The notes beneath the pieces are model-generated. The model was not told where the DNA came from. It was given only the letters and a program-made list of their open reading frames with translations, and did not search any database. A program made the translations under genes and the position numbers. Shown one piece after another: positions 56,070 through 64,000 of a DNA stretch of 64,000 bases (its first letter is position 1; every line of letters begins with the position of its first letter). The stretch lies in the NCBI RefSeq assembly GCF_963678635.1, contig NC_087066.1, forward strand, positions 39,639,223-39,703,222, written 5' to 3'. The stretch is from Symsagittifera roscoffensis. Its lineage: Eukaryota > Xenacoelomorpha > Acoela > Convolutidae.

Positions 56070-56696
56070 ATGGTTGAAGCAATGTATGAGCAATCCCCTG
56101 ATTATTTCAAACAGTTCCGTAAAAATTACAAATTTTTCATCCTGAATCATGAACCCAACTTTTCAGGCTTCGCTTCAAAAGCAAATTTTGCAGTATCCTC
56201 CCATTCGAATAAATTAGATTTTTGCAACCATTCGATTGACAACGAAAAACATTATCATGTACTGGTCGAATTTACGAAAGAGTCTACCGATTTACTTAAC
56301 AAGATGACTTCAAAAGCCTTCGTTGTTCCTTGTCTTCTCTCTACATTCAAATATTTAATTTTGGGTTGCTCCAACTATGAATTGTCTGGCCCTCTGATGG
56401 AAAAACTGAAAATAGCTGTGAATTATAACTCCATCAACAACTTAGATGTTAGTGGGGTTCCACTTCGCAGACGATTGCCTCAAGTTTGCTTCGGCTCGCA
56501 GACTAAATCTGTTCAAACTCAAACTGACCTGATTACTAACGTAACAATTGAACGCTTTACTAATATTTTGAATGGTGAAAACGCTGCTGAGTTTTCTAAA
56601 ATAATTGACATAATTTTAAGTGGGTATGGTTGTATGGAAATTGATTCAAACACTTTGTTTGTGAAATTTATCATGGAGAAGAAATTCAAGTTTTAA
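56070..56696 (+). CDS. Unknown protein with HUH-like motif
   Basis: 208 residues from an ATG at 56070. H-Y-H-V-L-V-E-F (about residues 73-80) matches motif 2 of HUH endonucleases (His-hydrophobic-His followed by hydrophobics). A clear motif 3 tyrosine with a nearby lysine is not obvious, so activity is uncertain. The remainder is helical with a Phe/Lys-rich end. It is tandem with the PC4-like gene, suggesting a joint ssDNA-related role. Alternatively it is an unrelated fold with a chance motif. Confidence 0.4.
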   Translation: MVEAMYEQSPDYFKQFRKNYKFFILNHEPNFSGFASKANFAVSSHSNKLDFCNHSIDNEKHYHVLVEFTKESTDLLNKMTSKAFVVPCLLSTFKYLILGCSNYELSGPLMEKLKIAVNYNSINNLDVSGVPLRRRLPQVCFGSQTKSVQTQTDLITNVTIERFTNILNGENAAEFSKIIDIILSGYGCMEIDSNTLFVKFIMEKKFKF

Positions 56697-56748
56697 ATAT
56701 TGGTTTTCTTTCGCTCTTGTATATCAAAAAAAAATGTTACTACACAAG

Positions 56749-56862
56749 CGGGAGGCGTTCCCGAGGAGCGTAGCGACGAGCAACGCCGGGTTAGCTATTG
56801 CCCCTTAAACCAAACTGCCATGCCTTAATATTTCGAAGGACTTGATATGAAACTTTTCGCGG
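56749..56862. repeat. Inverted repeat, right copy
   Basis: Begins CGGGAGGCGTTCCCGAGG and runs to TTTCGCGG. It is opposite in orientation to the left copy. It lies about 55 bp after the stop of the plus-strand gene at 56070-56696. Confidence 0.85.
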
Positions 56863-56959
56863 TTCACATAAACTTGCAGAAAAAATCTTTGTTGTTAATA
56901 AGAATGAATTGAAAAAAAAAACGAATTTATAAATTTTACAAAAACATCAATAAATTAAT

Positions 56960-57397
56960 TTAGAATAACATATGTTTGGCAAATCTTATCAAATCATGAT
57001 CATTAAGTTTGAAACCTATTGGAAATTTGTTTGTAATTATAACATGAGCAACATAAATACAATAAAGTCCGCATAACACTCAATCAGCTGATTGTATTGG
57101 TTTTTTCAACAGTAGCTGATTTCCCTCGTGAATTGTACGTCGCATATTCTTGTACACGAGGGGATAATCACATAATCGTTTACCTAGAGGATCTGCGAAG
57201 AATATCTGTCCTCCAGCTTGAGCAAAAAGCAACCAGTGGGTTCCAGGTTGATCCGATGGTGAGGCATTCATAATCATGAATGTATTATCGTTTTTCAGTA
57301 CTGAAGAGCATGGCAAATCTGCCGGAAAAACACCTCTAAAGCGATGTTTCAAATGTTTACAACGGTTAATAATTTCTACTAGTTGAAGATTATCCAT
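56960..57397 (-). pseudogene. Adenain-type cysteine protease, in-frame TGA before the catalytic Cys
   Basis: ATG at 57397. The first 105 residues carry the catalytic His in T-H-W and the acidic partner in F-F-A-D-P-L-G, as in adenovirus and Polinton maturation proteases. A TGA at 57080-57082 follows, then the same frame continues 39 codons with the nucleophile motif C-G-L-Y-C (third codon after the stop) and ends with a TAA at 56960-56962. The protease processes capsid and related proteins during virion assembly. As it stands the product lacks its catalytic cysteine. It is separated from the capsid gene by 7 bp. Confidence 0.8.
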
Positions 57398-57404
57398 GTC
57401 TATC

Positions 57405-58706
57405 TTAGGTCATAAGAGTGTTTTTGGTAATTTTTCTATCTGAACGCACATAAACTGTTGATGCACGCTCTCCCATAAACAATAACTCGACGTTATTACC
57501 GAGACCTGCGTCAAACTTGAGTTCGACCGAAATAGTGCAATTGGTCAATTCAGGATGAATAAAATCGTGTGAAGCCTCCTGAGTAGCCATAATATAATGA
57601 TTATCATAATTAGCGAGACTGATTCCATGACTAGTGTTTAAAACAAAATCAAGAGCCTCAAGCGTATTGTAATAAATTCTTTTATTGTCTGATGTTGAGA
57701 TGGGAGTTCCGGCAATGGGTAGACCGTTTCTGTACACAATGATCTCATTCAACCCAAATTTCTGGTAATGAAAAGGGTTTGTTCTATTAGTACCCAAATA
57801 TGCTTCGTTTATGCTCATTGCTACTATCATTCTTCGAACAGGTTCTTTTGCAAAAACATCCTCTTGTCGCCAGCTTTGTACTCCTGCAGTTGCGAGAAAC
57901 GTTTTTGGTACTACTTCGATGTAATTGTAAATTGCCGGGTTCTTCAACAAAGTTTTTTCTATTGATGAGAGAACATAGTCAGTCACAGTCATCTTTCTGA
58001 CATAGAGGTTAGCTTCGATTATTTGGACCTTGTAGTGTTTAGCTGCATCTTCAGATATGACAACGAAATCATTAGGAGAACGTCTAAGAGACAATCTTAT
58101 TGTCACACCGCTAAGTAGATGCTTGTCACACGACAAAAAGTCGCAAGCAATTTTACCAAATAGCTTCAGCTCGCTCGAGGCCGCAACGAGACCTTTACGC
58201 TCCGTAACATCATCAGCTCTCCTTCCAGCACCGTCAATGGCTGATGGATTTTCTTCATAATAATAACCTTGACAAGCCAACCATGTTTTCTTGGCATCAT
58301 TACCGTATGAAAACTCGGTCTCAATAAAGCTTTTATGGGCAAAATTAGCATTGGTAGTTGATATTTTTTCACCATTCAGAGACAGTGTACACTCAGAAAA
58401 TAATGAAGATAAAGGATTGTTAACAAAATACGGCGTATCTCTGTTTGCCGCCTCTGTAGCATGCGTTCGAAGCACGTTTCCATTGCTTCGAACAATTCGT
58501 GCAACTATTTCCAAACGAGTACGTTGAAGATCGATGAAATTATTTCTGTCGCCGAGTACTTCAAACTCGAGCATAGGACCATCAGGAGAGTAGGAAGGTC
58601 CAATTTTTTGGGTAAATGCATTTTCAAAAGTGACAAGTAAAGGCGGTTTCTCAAATAAGTCCAAGGAGCTGTGAGTTGCTTCACTCGGGATTAAATTAGA
58701 AATCAT
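57405..58706 (-). CDS. Major capsid protein, double jelly-roll
   Basis: 433 residues, uninterrupted, beta-rich with alternating hydrophobic strands. It resembles the Maverick capsid family that includes the C. elegans protein F54H12.2. The family forms hexon-like capsomers. It overlaps the preceding basic virion gene by 11 bp (58696-58706) and precedes the protease, the usual late-gene order. Length is somewhat below some Polinton major capsid proteins (500-650 residues). I assign it as major because the other capsid protein here is clearly the penton type. Confidence 0.75.
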   Translation of the reverse strand: MISNLIPSEATHSSLDLFEKPPLLVTFENAFTQKIGPSYSPDGPMLEFEVLGDRNNFIDLQRTRLEIVARIVRSNGNVLRTHATEAANRDTPYFVNNPLSSLFSECTLSLNGEKISTTNANFAHKSFIETEFSYGNDAKKTWLACQGYYYEENPSAIDGAGRRADDVTERKGLVAASSELKLFGKIACDFLSCDKHLLSGVTIRLSLRRSPNDFVVISEDAAKHYKVQIIEANLYVRKMTVTDYVLSSIEKTLLKNPAIYNYIEVVPKTFLATAGVQSWRQEDVFAKEPVRRMIVAMSINEAYLGTNRTNPFHYQKFGLNEIIVYRNGLPIAGTPISTSDNKRIYYNTLEALDFVLNTSHGISLANYDNHYIMATQEASHDFIHPELTNCTISVELKFDAGLGNNVELLFMGERASTVYVRSDRKITKNTLMT

Positions 58707-59112
58707 TTTTAACCCTTGTAAAGAAATCGGAGCGACTTCTCTGTGCAGTTCGTTTTCTGGGAATGACGCGTCTCGTTTTTCGTTTAAACGCCGTCGTTCT
58801 TTTCGGATGACTTTTCCGAGATCTACTTCCTCCTCCTACTTGCTTTTTGATTGTTTTTCTAACGGTGCTTTTGAGTGCCTGCTTAGGACTTTTTCTTTTT
58901 GTTGCAACTTCTATCAGTTCTGGAGCTGCCTGAAGAAGTAGTTCTTTTCCGATTTTTTTAGCCGCGGGTATCACAAATTTTCGAGCCAGTGGAAGTGCGA
59001 CTCTTCCTATTCCCAAGGCTAATGCACCGAAGCCACTGCCTCGTTGTCTATAATGCCCCGAGAAATGTGGTAGGTTTGCTTGGTTGTGGTAATATGAATC
59101 CATTTTGATCAA
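58696..59112 (-). CDS. Basic virion-associated protein (Polinton PX-like)
   Basis: 138 residues with a Y-Y-H-N-Q start and an R-Q-R-G-S-G-F-G motif. An amphipathic hydrophobic stretch (about 30-65) follows, and the C-terminus is very Lys/Arg-rich. This layout recurs in Polintons and adintoviruses between the two capsid genes and resembles adenoviral pX/pVI-type core or membrane-lytic proteins. It likely binds DNA inside the capsid. It overlaps its neighbours by 4 bp upstream (ATGA) and 11 bp downstream. Confidence 0.65.
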   Translation of the reverse strand: MIKMDSYYHNQANLPHFSGHYRQRGSGFGALALGIGRVALPLARKFVIPAAKKIGKELLLQAAPELIEVATKRKSPKQALKSTVRKTIKKQVGGGSRSRKSHPKRTTAFKRKTRRVIPRKRTAQRSRSDFFTRVKNDF

Positions 59113-60002
59113 CTGCTAAACTTTTGAAATTTCAAAGTCAGAACAACTTTTCCCCCTCCAGCGAAAGGAACAAGTCCTCCAGTTTCTGTGCGCAAGTTCA
59201 CAGAAATATTGGAAATATTATTGACCAAAAGTTTTTTAAAATCCAAATTACTAAACACTTTACGATGATTCGGTTCAATTGTACATGCGTAACCGTTTTT
59301 CACTCGACGATTTGTATCAATGACTCGTAAAAGGGGTGCTTTTGTGTCTCCGACTATTTGATAATGAATTATGTCCAGATAAATAAACATAAGCTGAGTA
59401 CCAGCGCATACATCAACGGGATAGTCAGCAATAAGATCTTGGGTAGAGAATGTGCTATGTTTCGTGCTTCCTTGTTTGTAACCTATATGATAACCAGTTC
59501 CATCTCTGACGCCTTTGAATCCAAGTAGGCTAGGAATTTGCGGGCTTGAAAAAGTTATACCTTCCCAATAATGCAGCCATAAGGAAAGATGTTTGGTTAT
59601 TGGATCTATTACGTAATCCAATTTCTCTAATTCTGTCTTTCGACGAATCTCGTCCAGTATTTGATCAATGCTCGTATATTCTCCTTTTGTTATTTTTGCT
59701 GTTTCTCCAAGGTAAGGTCTGGAGATCTTGTCTTTCTCAACTTTCATGCTTGCTATAACCCGATCTTTTTTGTAGTACACAATGTTGTTGTCAGTTACGT
59801 TGTTTATCTGAGTAGGGAAGGTAATTTCTGTAACTGCTACTCTCCATTCGCCTTGCAAATTTATTTCTTCACTCAGGAGATTTTTGAAGTTGGCCAGAGT
59901 GTTATCTTTAAAAACGTTCATTGATGCAGATGAAACTAGGGTAATTGTGAAGGAAGGGGGAACATTATGGGTGAAAAGGCTGTTGGAAGTGCCCTCAGTC
60001 AT
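59109..60002 (-). CDS. Minor capsid (penton) protein, single jelly-roll
   Basis: 297 residues. An N-terminal strand-turn text and W-R-V-A-V-T-E-I-T-F-P (about residues 52-62) are typical of Polinton penton proteins, where W-x-V-A-L-x-E-I precedes the second strand. The C-terminus ends in alternating strands. It forms capsid vertices. It overlaps the integrase stop by 8 bp. Confidence 0.8.
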   Translation of the reverse strand: MTEGTSNSLFTHNVPPSFTITLVSSASMNVFKDNTLANFKNLLSEEINLQGEWRVAVTEITFPTQINNVTDNNIVYYKKDRVIASMKVEKDKISRPYLGETAKITKGEYTSIDQILDEIRRKTELEKLDYVIDPITKHLSLWLHYWEGITFSSPQIPSLLGFKGVRDGTGYHIGYKQGSTKHSTFSTQDLIADYPVDVCAGTQLMFIYLDIIHYQIVGDTKAPLLRVIDTNRRVKNGYACTIEPNHRKVFSNLDFKKLLVNNISNISVNLRTETGGLVPFAGGGKVVLTLKFQKFSS

Positions 60003-61215
60003 GATTGTCCTTCTCCAGAACGCGAATTAGTTCAGACTCGTAAAATTTTCCCTCAATCGGTTCTCTGTTAGAATCAATCAAATTGTATGTTGGGGGATTT
60101 CGTGTTGGTATGTCAAAAACTTCAAACACTTCATCGGTGAACGATTGTTTGTAACCCTTGCGAAAACGTATGTCTACTTTGGCAAGTCTAACATAATCAC
60201 CAACATAAAGCTTTGGACGTCGAACTAACTTCAAAGACTGTTCTGCTCTTAATGAAATCAGGCGAGGAACATCTTTTTTAGTTACTTTATTTGGTGCAAG
60301 ATTTGTGACACGATTTGTTCTCGAATTAATTGCATTGACAAAATCTTGCAATTTGTCAATGTATGAGTAAGTCCATTTATCCTCCAAGTACTTATAAATA
60401 AGATTTTTCAAGGAACGGATATTTCTCTCAGCGAATGCGGACTTTTTCTCGCTCTCTGTGCTATATGTGTTTATGCCTTTCTTTTTACATAATGCTTCGA
60501 AGGACCCTTTAAACTCTGTGCCCTTGTCCACCCATACTTTTTCCGGTTGTTTTGTCGTTATCATTAGTTTGAACGCTTCTGCTGTTGTAGTAGCATACTT
60601 TGATTTCAAGGGTTGCACTCTGAGATAGCGGGACATGCAGTCAACTGCAACAAGCAGATACTTAACATCATGGTTTTACTGGGCAAGTTTATCAACAAAG
60701 GCCAGATCTAATGACCAGATTTCGTCGATATCGTAAACTATGACCTTGAGTCGCGGCGTTTTTCGGATCACAGTTCGATATTTCGTGTAAGCAGGTTCAG
60801 TATGAAGGAAATGTTTAACTTTCTTTCGCGACAAATTGCTTGCTTTTATCAAGTTGTTCACACTACCAAATAACGCGGGACCTTTGTCACTGTATTTAGT
60901 TTTCAACAATTTTTCTTCAATCTTGGTAATTTTCCCATTGTTTTGTTTGCGCCTTCGTCTTTTCTGACGTTGGAGAATCTGAATCGTTATGGGGCGTTCC
61001 GTATGAGTCAGAGCCTTCTTCTGACTCTTTTTCACGTTTTTGGTTTCGGGTTTTTCTATTACCGCTGAGACTTTTTCGTTTGTGCTTTTTACTTCTCTTA
61101 AGGTTTGCACTACTTTTTTCCTGCCAAGTGGGCGATGTTGAGCGAGTTCTTGAGGGTCCGGGTTCTCGTTTTGCTTGAGCGTTAAAAGACGCTGACTGAA
61201 CCGCGTGTTTGGCAT
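59995..61215 (-). pseudogene. Retroviral-type (rve) integrase, one in-frame TAA
   Basis: One frame spans the region except for a TAA at 60676-60678. Before it lie the N-terminal helical zinc-less domain typical of Polinton integrases and the first catalytic Asp (W-S-L-D-L). After it come the second Asp (V-W-V-D-K-G-T-E-F) and the Glu (A-F-A-E-R-N), then a C-terminal SH3-like domain (Y-V-G-D-Y-V-R). The TAA lies between the first strand and the usual D-V-K-Y-L-L-V strand, so a nonsense mutation is likely. The functional start is probably near 60910. The longer 5' part to 61215 overlaps the preceding gene in another frame. The integrase inserts the element into the host genome. Confidence 0.8.
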
Positions 61216-61801
61216 TTCGATTTATTACCAGGTTTTCATTCAAGTTGAGAGCAGTTAAAATGTTAATGAACGCCGGATTGTGTAATTTTTTCGTTGGTTG
61301 TTGTATGTCGTATAAAAATATTGTAGCTTTAAGTCCTGTTGGTACTTTATCTACATATATCACCTCATTGTCACGGTTTATGGTTACTCTTTCTGAATTT
61401 TCTATGATTTCAAGTACGGTTTTTGCTCTAACAAATTTTTTGTCTTCTAAAACTTGTAACTGTCCTAAAATGCTTTCGGTCTGTCTATTGTGTTTCTCTT
61501 CTAGTATTTCGTCTTTAACACGTTCGACCGGTACTTCTTCATCGTCCGTTAACAGTTTAAGCTGTTCTTGTTGGGGCTCAACATTATCCGTAAATGTTTC
61601 CTTCGTTGCAGTAGTCTTACTAGTTTGTGGAGGTAATTGGGGTCTAAGCCGGTTAAGATAGGACAGTTGAGCATTTTTATGTTTAATATTATTATCATGA
61701 AGAACACGTGCAGCATGTGGCTGCTCTTTAACATATAAGTGTTTCGGAATTAGAATGAATTCTTCAGCAGTCATCATTAAGTTGTGAGGTACTTGTAACA
61801 A
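60917..61801 (-). CDS. Conserved Polinton protein (PW-type, unknown role)
   Basis: 294 residues. The start, with M-M-T-A-E-E-F-I-L-I-P-K then Y-V-K-E-Q-P-H, and the central F-L-Y-D-I-Q-Q-P-T-K-K are hallmarks of a protein family found beside the ATPase and integrase in many Polintons and adintoviruses. The best initiation codon is probably the ATG in the middle of the M-M pair (about 61777). The C-terminal third is Lys/Arg/Ser-rich and acidic at the end. Function is not established; the name is a loose family label. Confidence 0.65.
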   Translation of the reverse strand: MLQVPHNLMMTAEEFILIPKHLYVKEQPHAARVLHDNNIKHKNAQLSYLNRLRPQLPPQTSKTTATKETFTDNVEPQQEQLKLLTDDEEVPVERVKDEILEEKHNRQTESILGQLQVLEDKKFVRAKTVLEIIENSERVTINRDNEVIYVDKVPTGLKATIFLYDIQQPTKKLHNPAFINILTALNLNENLVINRNAKHAVQSASFNAQAKREPGPSRTRSTSPTWQEKSSANLKRSKKHKRKSLSGNRKTRNQKREKESEEGSDSYGTPHNDSDSPTSEKTKAQTKQWENYQD

Positions 61802-61837
61802 AAATAAAGTATTTGTCGAACTAAATGGAAGCCTTCT

Positions 61838-62578
61838 TTATTTAAAATAATCGCACGTTTTTTGACAGCACTGGTTTTTGGAGTTATTAAGTATTTGTAT
61901 GCTGTCTCGAATCGTTCGATGTTTGCGATTTGTGATTGGAGTAGTTTCTGCTTCAGATAAGGGTAAATAAAAAACTGTTGGCCCAGGTGGTGTGATATTT
62001 GAACAATATCTCAAACAATCTGATGTACGGGGGTCCAAGTCGATTAGAAAATGTCCAAAAGAGTCTCTGGTAGCTAATTCGTAACAGTTTCTCAAAAATT
62101 TTGATACATTCAATTGTCTTCCTAGTAGGTCTAGTTGCTGAACGTCGCGAGGCGATTTGAACAGAATGATGTGTGAAGTGTTCAAATCAATCGTACGCGA
62201 CCATCGACTTTGTTGAAACAAGTTATGCTTAACATATATTACATCTATCCCTCTATGTCTACCCGCTGTCGCTAACCTAACAAATTCCTTATCATTATAG
62301 ATGTCTTCACATGAATCATCGAAAACTAGAAGAACATTTTCTAATTTTCTCACAGATTCGAATCCGTCGAATTTCATGAACTCCACATTCACTTCGCGAG
62401 AAGACACTTTTTCTGAGAATGCAGGTTGCATCTCTTTGTAAAGATATTGAACGGTTCCAAATTTAGGGTAAAAAGTATTTCCCATCAGAAGTTTTAAAAT
62501 TAACTCAGTTTTCCCGGATCCTGAAGGTCCCACTATCGCCATAAAAATTCTTGTCGAAGTATCAATCACTTTATTCAT
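61838..62578 (-). CDS. FtsK/HerA-type genome-packaging ATPase
   Basis: 246 residues from the ATG at 62578. Walker A is G-P-S-G-S-G-K-T near residues 17-24. Walker B L-L-V-F-D-D-S lies about 65 residues later, followed by a sensor-like L-F-Q-Q-S and a C-terminal helical part. It resembles the A32-like packaging ATPases that drive DNA into capsids in PRD1/adenovirus-lineage entities. The open frame continues upstream to 62650 but without an ATG, so I chose 62578. Confidence 0.85.
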   Translation of the reverse strand: MNKVIDTSTRIFMAIVGPSGSGKTELILKLLMGNTFYPKFGTVQYLYKEMQPAFSEKVSSREVNVEFMKFDGFESVRKLENVLLVFDDSCEDIYNDKEFVRLATAGRHRGIDVIYVKHNLFQQSRWSRTIDLNTSHIILFKSPRDVQQLDLLGRQLNVSKFLRNCYELATRDSFGHFLIDLDPRTSDCLRYCSNITPPGPTVFYLPLSEAETTPITNRKHRTIRDSIQILNNSKNQCCQKTCDYFK

Positions 62579-62591
62579 ATTCTTGGGTTTG

Positions 62592-62930
62592 GTAGTACTT
62601 AACCAACCAAGCCTGATAAAATCGAGAACCAAACTGACGTTTCTTCGCAACTTAATTTAGTGAAAGAAAGTTTGAGAATGCAGAAAGTTAGTAAAATTAG
62701 AATTACTACCATTTGCGCAACAAAAACTACTTCAGACCTTGGCAAATTTACATTGTTACAAAACTTCCATGATTTTTTTCACTGTTTGTCTCGTTATAAA
62801 CAAACTCTGTTACTAATGTTGCGTCAGGTTCATCTACTGCTGTTGTTGCTTCTGACATTTGAGAAACTATTTATTCTACAGACTGTGTTAGACTTTTTGT
62901 CTCTGTGAATGAAGCTTGTAAAAAATTAAA
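62592..62930 (-). other. Possible small genes, including a membrane-type frame
   Basis: A 34-codon frame starting with an ATG near 62854 and a second frame with a Val/Ile/Leu helix (about 62700-62650) lie between the ATPase and the next gene. The second overlaps the ATPase 5' end. Small membrane proteins occur here in some Polintons. Support is weak. Confidence 0.25.
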
Positions 62931-63435
62931 TTACTTTTGAGAACAGTAAAAAATTTCATAACGTGTGAAATCTCTATCATTTATGTCATGCATTTCTAAA
63001 ACAAAGTTTGCTGGGATATTTGCAGTTTTTTTGTAGTACATTATTTTCTTCACAGTATCCTCTTTCACAATCGTCTTAATCTCATCTGGCAATTCACTGC
63101 TGTTTAGATCCATCTGAACTCCTGGCTGACGTTTGGGTACTAAGACTAGTTCGGGAAGATATACTCCTCGCTTGCTGGCTAACATTTCTGATAAACTTGA
63201 ATCTCTGGAAGTATACAAATTGATCAATAACTGGAAAAAACCTCTTCAACGTAGACAACTCTTCTTCGGAAATTATTATTTGCTCCTTCCTCTGAACAAT
63301 TTGGCCACTACAATCAATACGCTCTATTCTCGTTAATGAAATTTTAATATCACCCTCTGGAGTCATCCACGCACAAAGCATTGAATTTGGTGATAGGTAT
63401 GTCTCCACTTTCGCTGATCTCTCGCTGTTGTTCAT
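62931..63435 (-). pseudogene. Small Polinton gene spread over two frames
   Basis: One frame runs from an ATG at 63435 and is coding-like until about 63200. A second is open to 62931 and is coding-like from about 63227, beginning without an ATG for 40 codons. Both read well on their sides of the overlap, so a frameshift is likely near 63200-63230. Two genuine overlapping genes are the alternative. Product unknown: mixed alpha/beta, with a Lys-rich middle and a Phe/Tyr-rich end. It overlaps the gene before it by 86 bp. Confidence 0.4.
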
Positions 63436-63919
63436 TTTTCAACCAATCATAAAAAACCTTGGTTTTCTTCAGGGCACAATGATTCCTGGAGTTGTAATGT
63501 GGAATATGTTTATTGCAACTTGGATAATTTTTAAAATATAAGTTTTCAACCCGAGGACAGCCCAAATCATCCAGGTTTTCAATCTTTCGGTCCAAGTACT
63601 TGGCCAAAAATTCTGTCTTTTCTTTTCCTTTAGCGTAAAAAACGGCACCGGGATTTCTCAGCACAAAACTCTGAAGTATTTGATTCATGTTTATATAAAG
63701 ATAATCACCGTTTTCCCAATGGAGACCGTGTAAATAATTTGTTAACCAGTTGTAAGCTTTTTGTTCAAGCTTTGGCAGTATATTGAAATTCACTGGAGGT
63801 AGGAAAATGAGTCGATCGCTGTAGTCTGAAGTTGTTATTGCTAATTCTTTAACCACAAAGGCGTTTTTCTTGTAACGAAAGCCTTCCACGTCAAGCACAA
63901 CTGATTTCTCGCCTAGCAT
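63350..63919 (-). CDS. DEDD-nuclease-like protein
   Basis: 189 residues from the ATG at 63919. V-L-D-V-E-G-F at residues about 8-14 resembles exonuclease motif I (D-x-E). A second conserved block, W-L-T-N-Y-L-H-G-L-H-W, and a closing Cys/His-rich C-A-L-K-K segment match a family often found with invertebrate Mavericks and related mobile elements. A nuclease role is inferred from motif I only. It continues the late-gene strand, and 63920-64000 holds no further gene before the window ends. Confidence 0.5.
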   Translation of the reverse strand: MLGEKSVVLDVEGFRYKKNAFVVKELAITTSDYSDRLIFLPPVNFNILPKLEQKAYNWLTNYLHGLHWENGDYLYINMNQILQSFVLRNPGAVFYAKGKEKTEFLAKYLDRKIENLDDLGCPRVENLYFKNYPSCNKHIPHYNSRNHCALKKTKVFYDWLKNEQQREISESGDIPITKFNALCVDDSRG

Positions 63920-64000
63920 TCTAGTAAATGATAAACTTCTGGTTTTTTCAACTTAATGAAAAGGCAGAACGCTATTCCACTCAAATGTCCCAATAAGCTG

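Larger units (their letters stand above)
47850..64000 (-). mobile_element. Maverick/Polinton element, right end outside window
   Basis: Co-occurrence of protein-primed DNA polymerase B, retroviral-type integrase, packaging ATPase, adenain-like protease and both jelly-roll capsid proteins defines a Maverick/Polinton. Gene order reads from the right end toward polB on the left, nearly all on the minus strand. Boundaries are approximate: terminal inverted repeats cannot be compared because one end is missing. At least two genes carry nonsense codons, so this copy is probably not autonomous. 47530-47912 has no gene and presumably contains the left end. Confidence 0.9.

Noticed and set aside
57080..57082. 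TGA as a selenocysteine codon in the protease
   Set aside because: The catalytic Cys is three codons downstream and intact, so the TGA does not replace it. I see no SECIS-like evidence.

Overview
This is an AT-rich, intron-containing eukaryotic window, most likely from an invertebrate animal. The evidence is short GT-AG introns (83 to 329 nt), a SET-domain gene relic, an env-bearing Ty3/gypsy-type LTR retrotransposon and a Maverick/Polinton. The species cannot be settled from the sequence. I saw no bacterial operon signals, rRNA, convincing tRNA or CRISPR array.

Layout. (1) 1-5.7 kb: sparse, decayed material. It holds two unrecognised coding remnants, a fragment of a gypsy-type integrase and a small ORF with a 63-bp triplicated repeat. 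(2) 5.7-8.0 kb, minus strand: a multi-exon gene ending in a SET domain that resembles SET8/KMT5A-type lysine methyltransferases. It has in-frame stops and altered motif residues, so it is probably a pseudogene. (3) 7.0-46.8 kb: a four-unit tandem segmental duplication (U1 7011-12339, U2 12340-14912, U3 14913-20980, U4 20981-46778). Each unit carries the proline-rich first exon of the SET-type gene, a GATA-site-rich divergent intergenic region and a plus-strand gene that is damaged differently in different units. Units 1, 3 and 4 also carry low-copy satellite blocks, and all four carry a tail with a 46-residue ORF that is intact in two units.

(4) 26950-45856: unit U4 is split by an 18.9-kb LTR retrotransposon on the minus strand. 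It has 410-bp LTRs that look identical and a CTTT target duplication. Its genes run gag, pol, two small hydrophobic frames, a 376-codon frame with no ATG, an Env-like glycoprotein gene and a further downstream gene. A basic frame with no ATG lies just upstream of gag. The Env and downstream genes are interrupted.

(5) 47.3-47.5 kb: a TA-flanked foldback MITE. (6) About 47.8 kb to the window end: a Maverick/Polinton whose right end is outside the window. It encodes protein-primed DNA polymerase B (three exons), adenain-like protease, double and single jelly-roll capsid proteins, a basic virion-type protein, a retroviral-type integrase, a conserved Polinton protein, a packaging ATPase and a DEDD-nuclease-like protein. 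The integrase and protease each carry one in-frame stop, and one small gene is probably frameshifted.

Inside the Polinton, a block bounded by roughly 115-bp inverted repeats (53183-53298 and 56749-56862) holds the only plus-strand Polinton genes, a PC4-like ssDNA-binding protein and a protein with an HUH-like His-x-His motif. It also holds a minus-strand gene with a SUMO-interaction-like motif and an NLS-like tail. This cassette and the no-ATG frames of the giant retrotransposon are the best candidates for undescribed biology.
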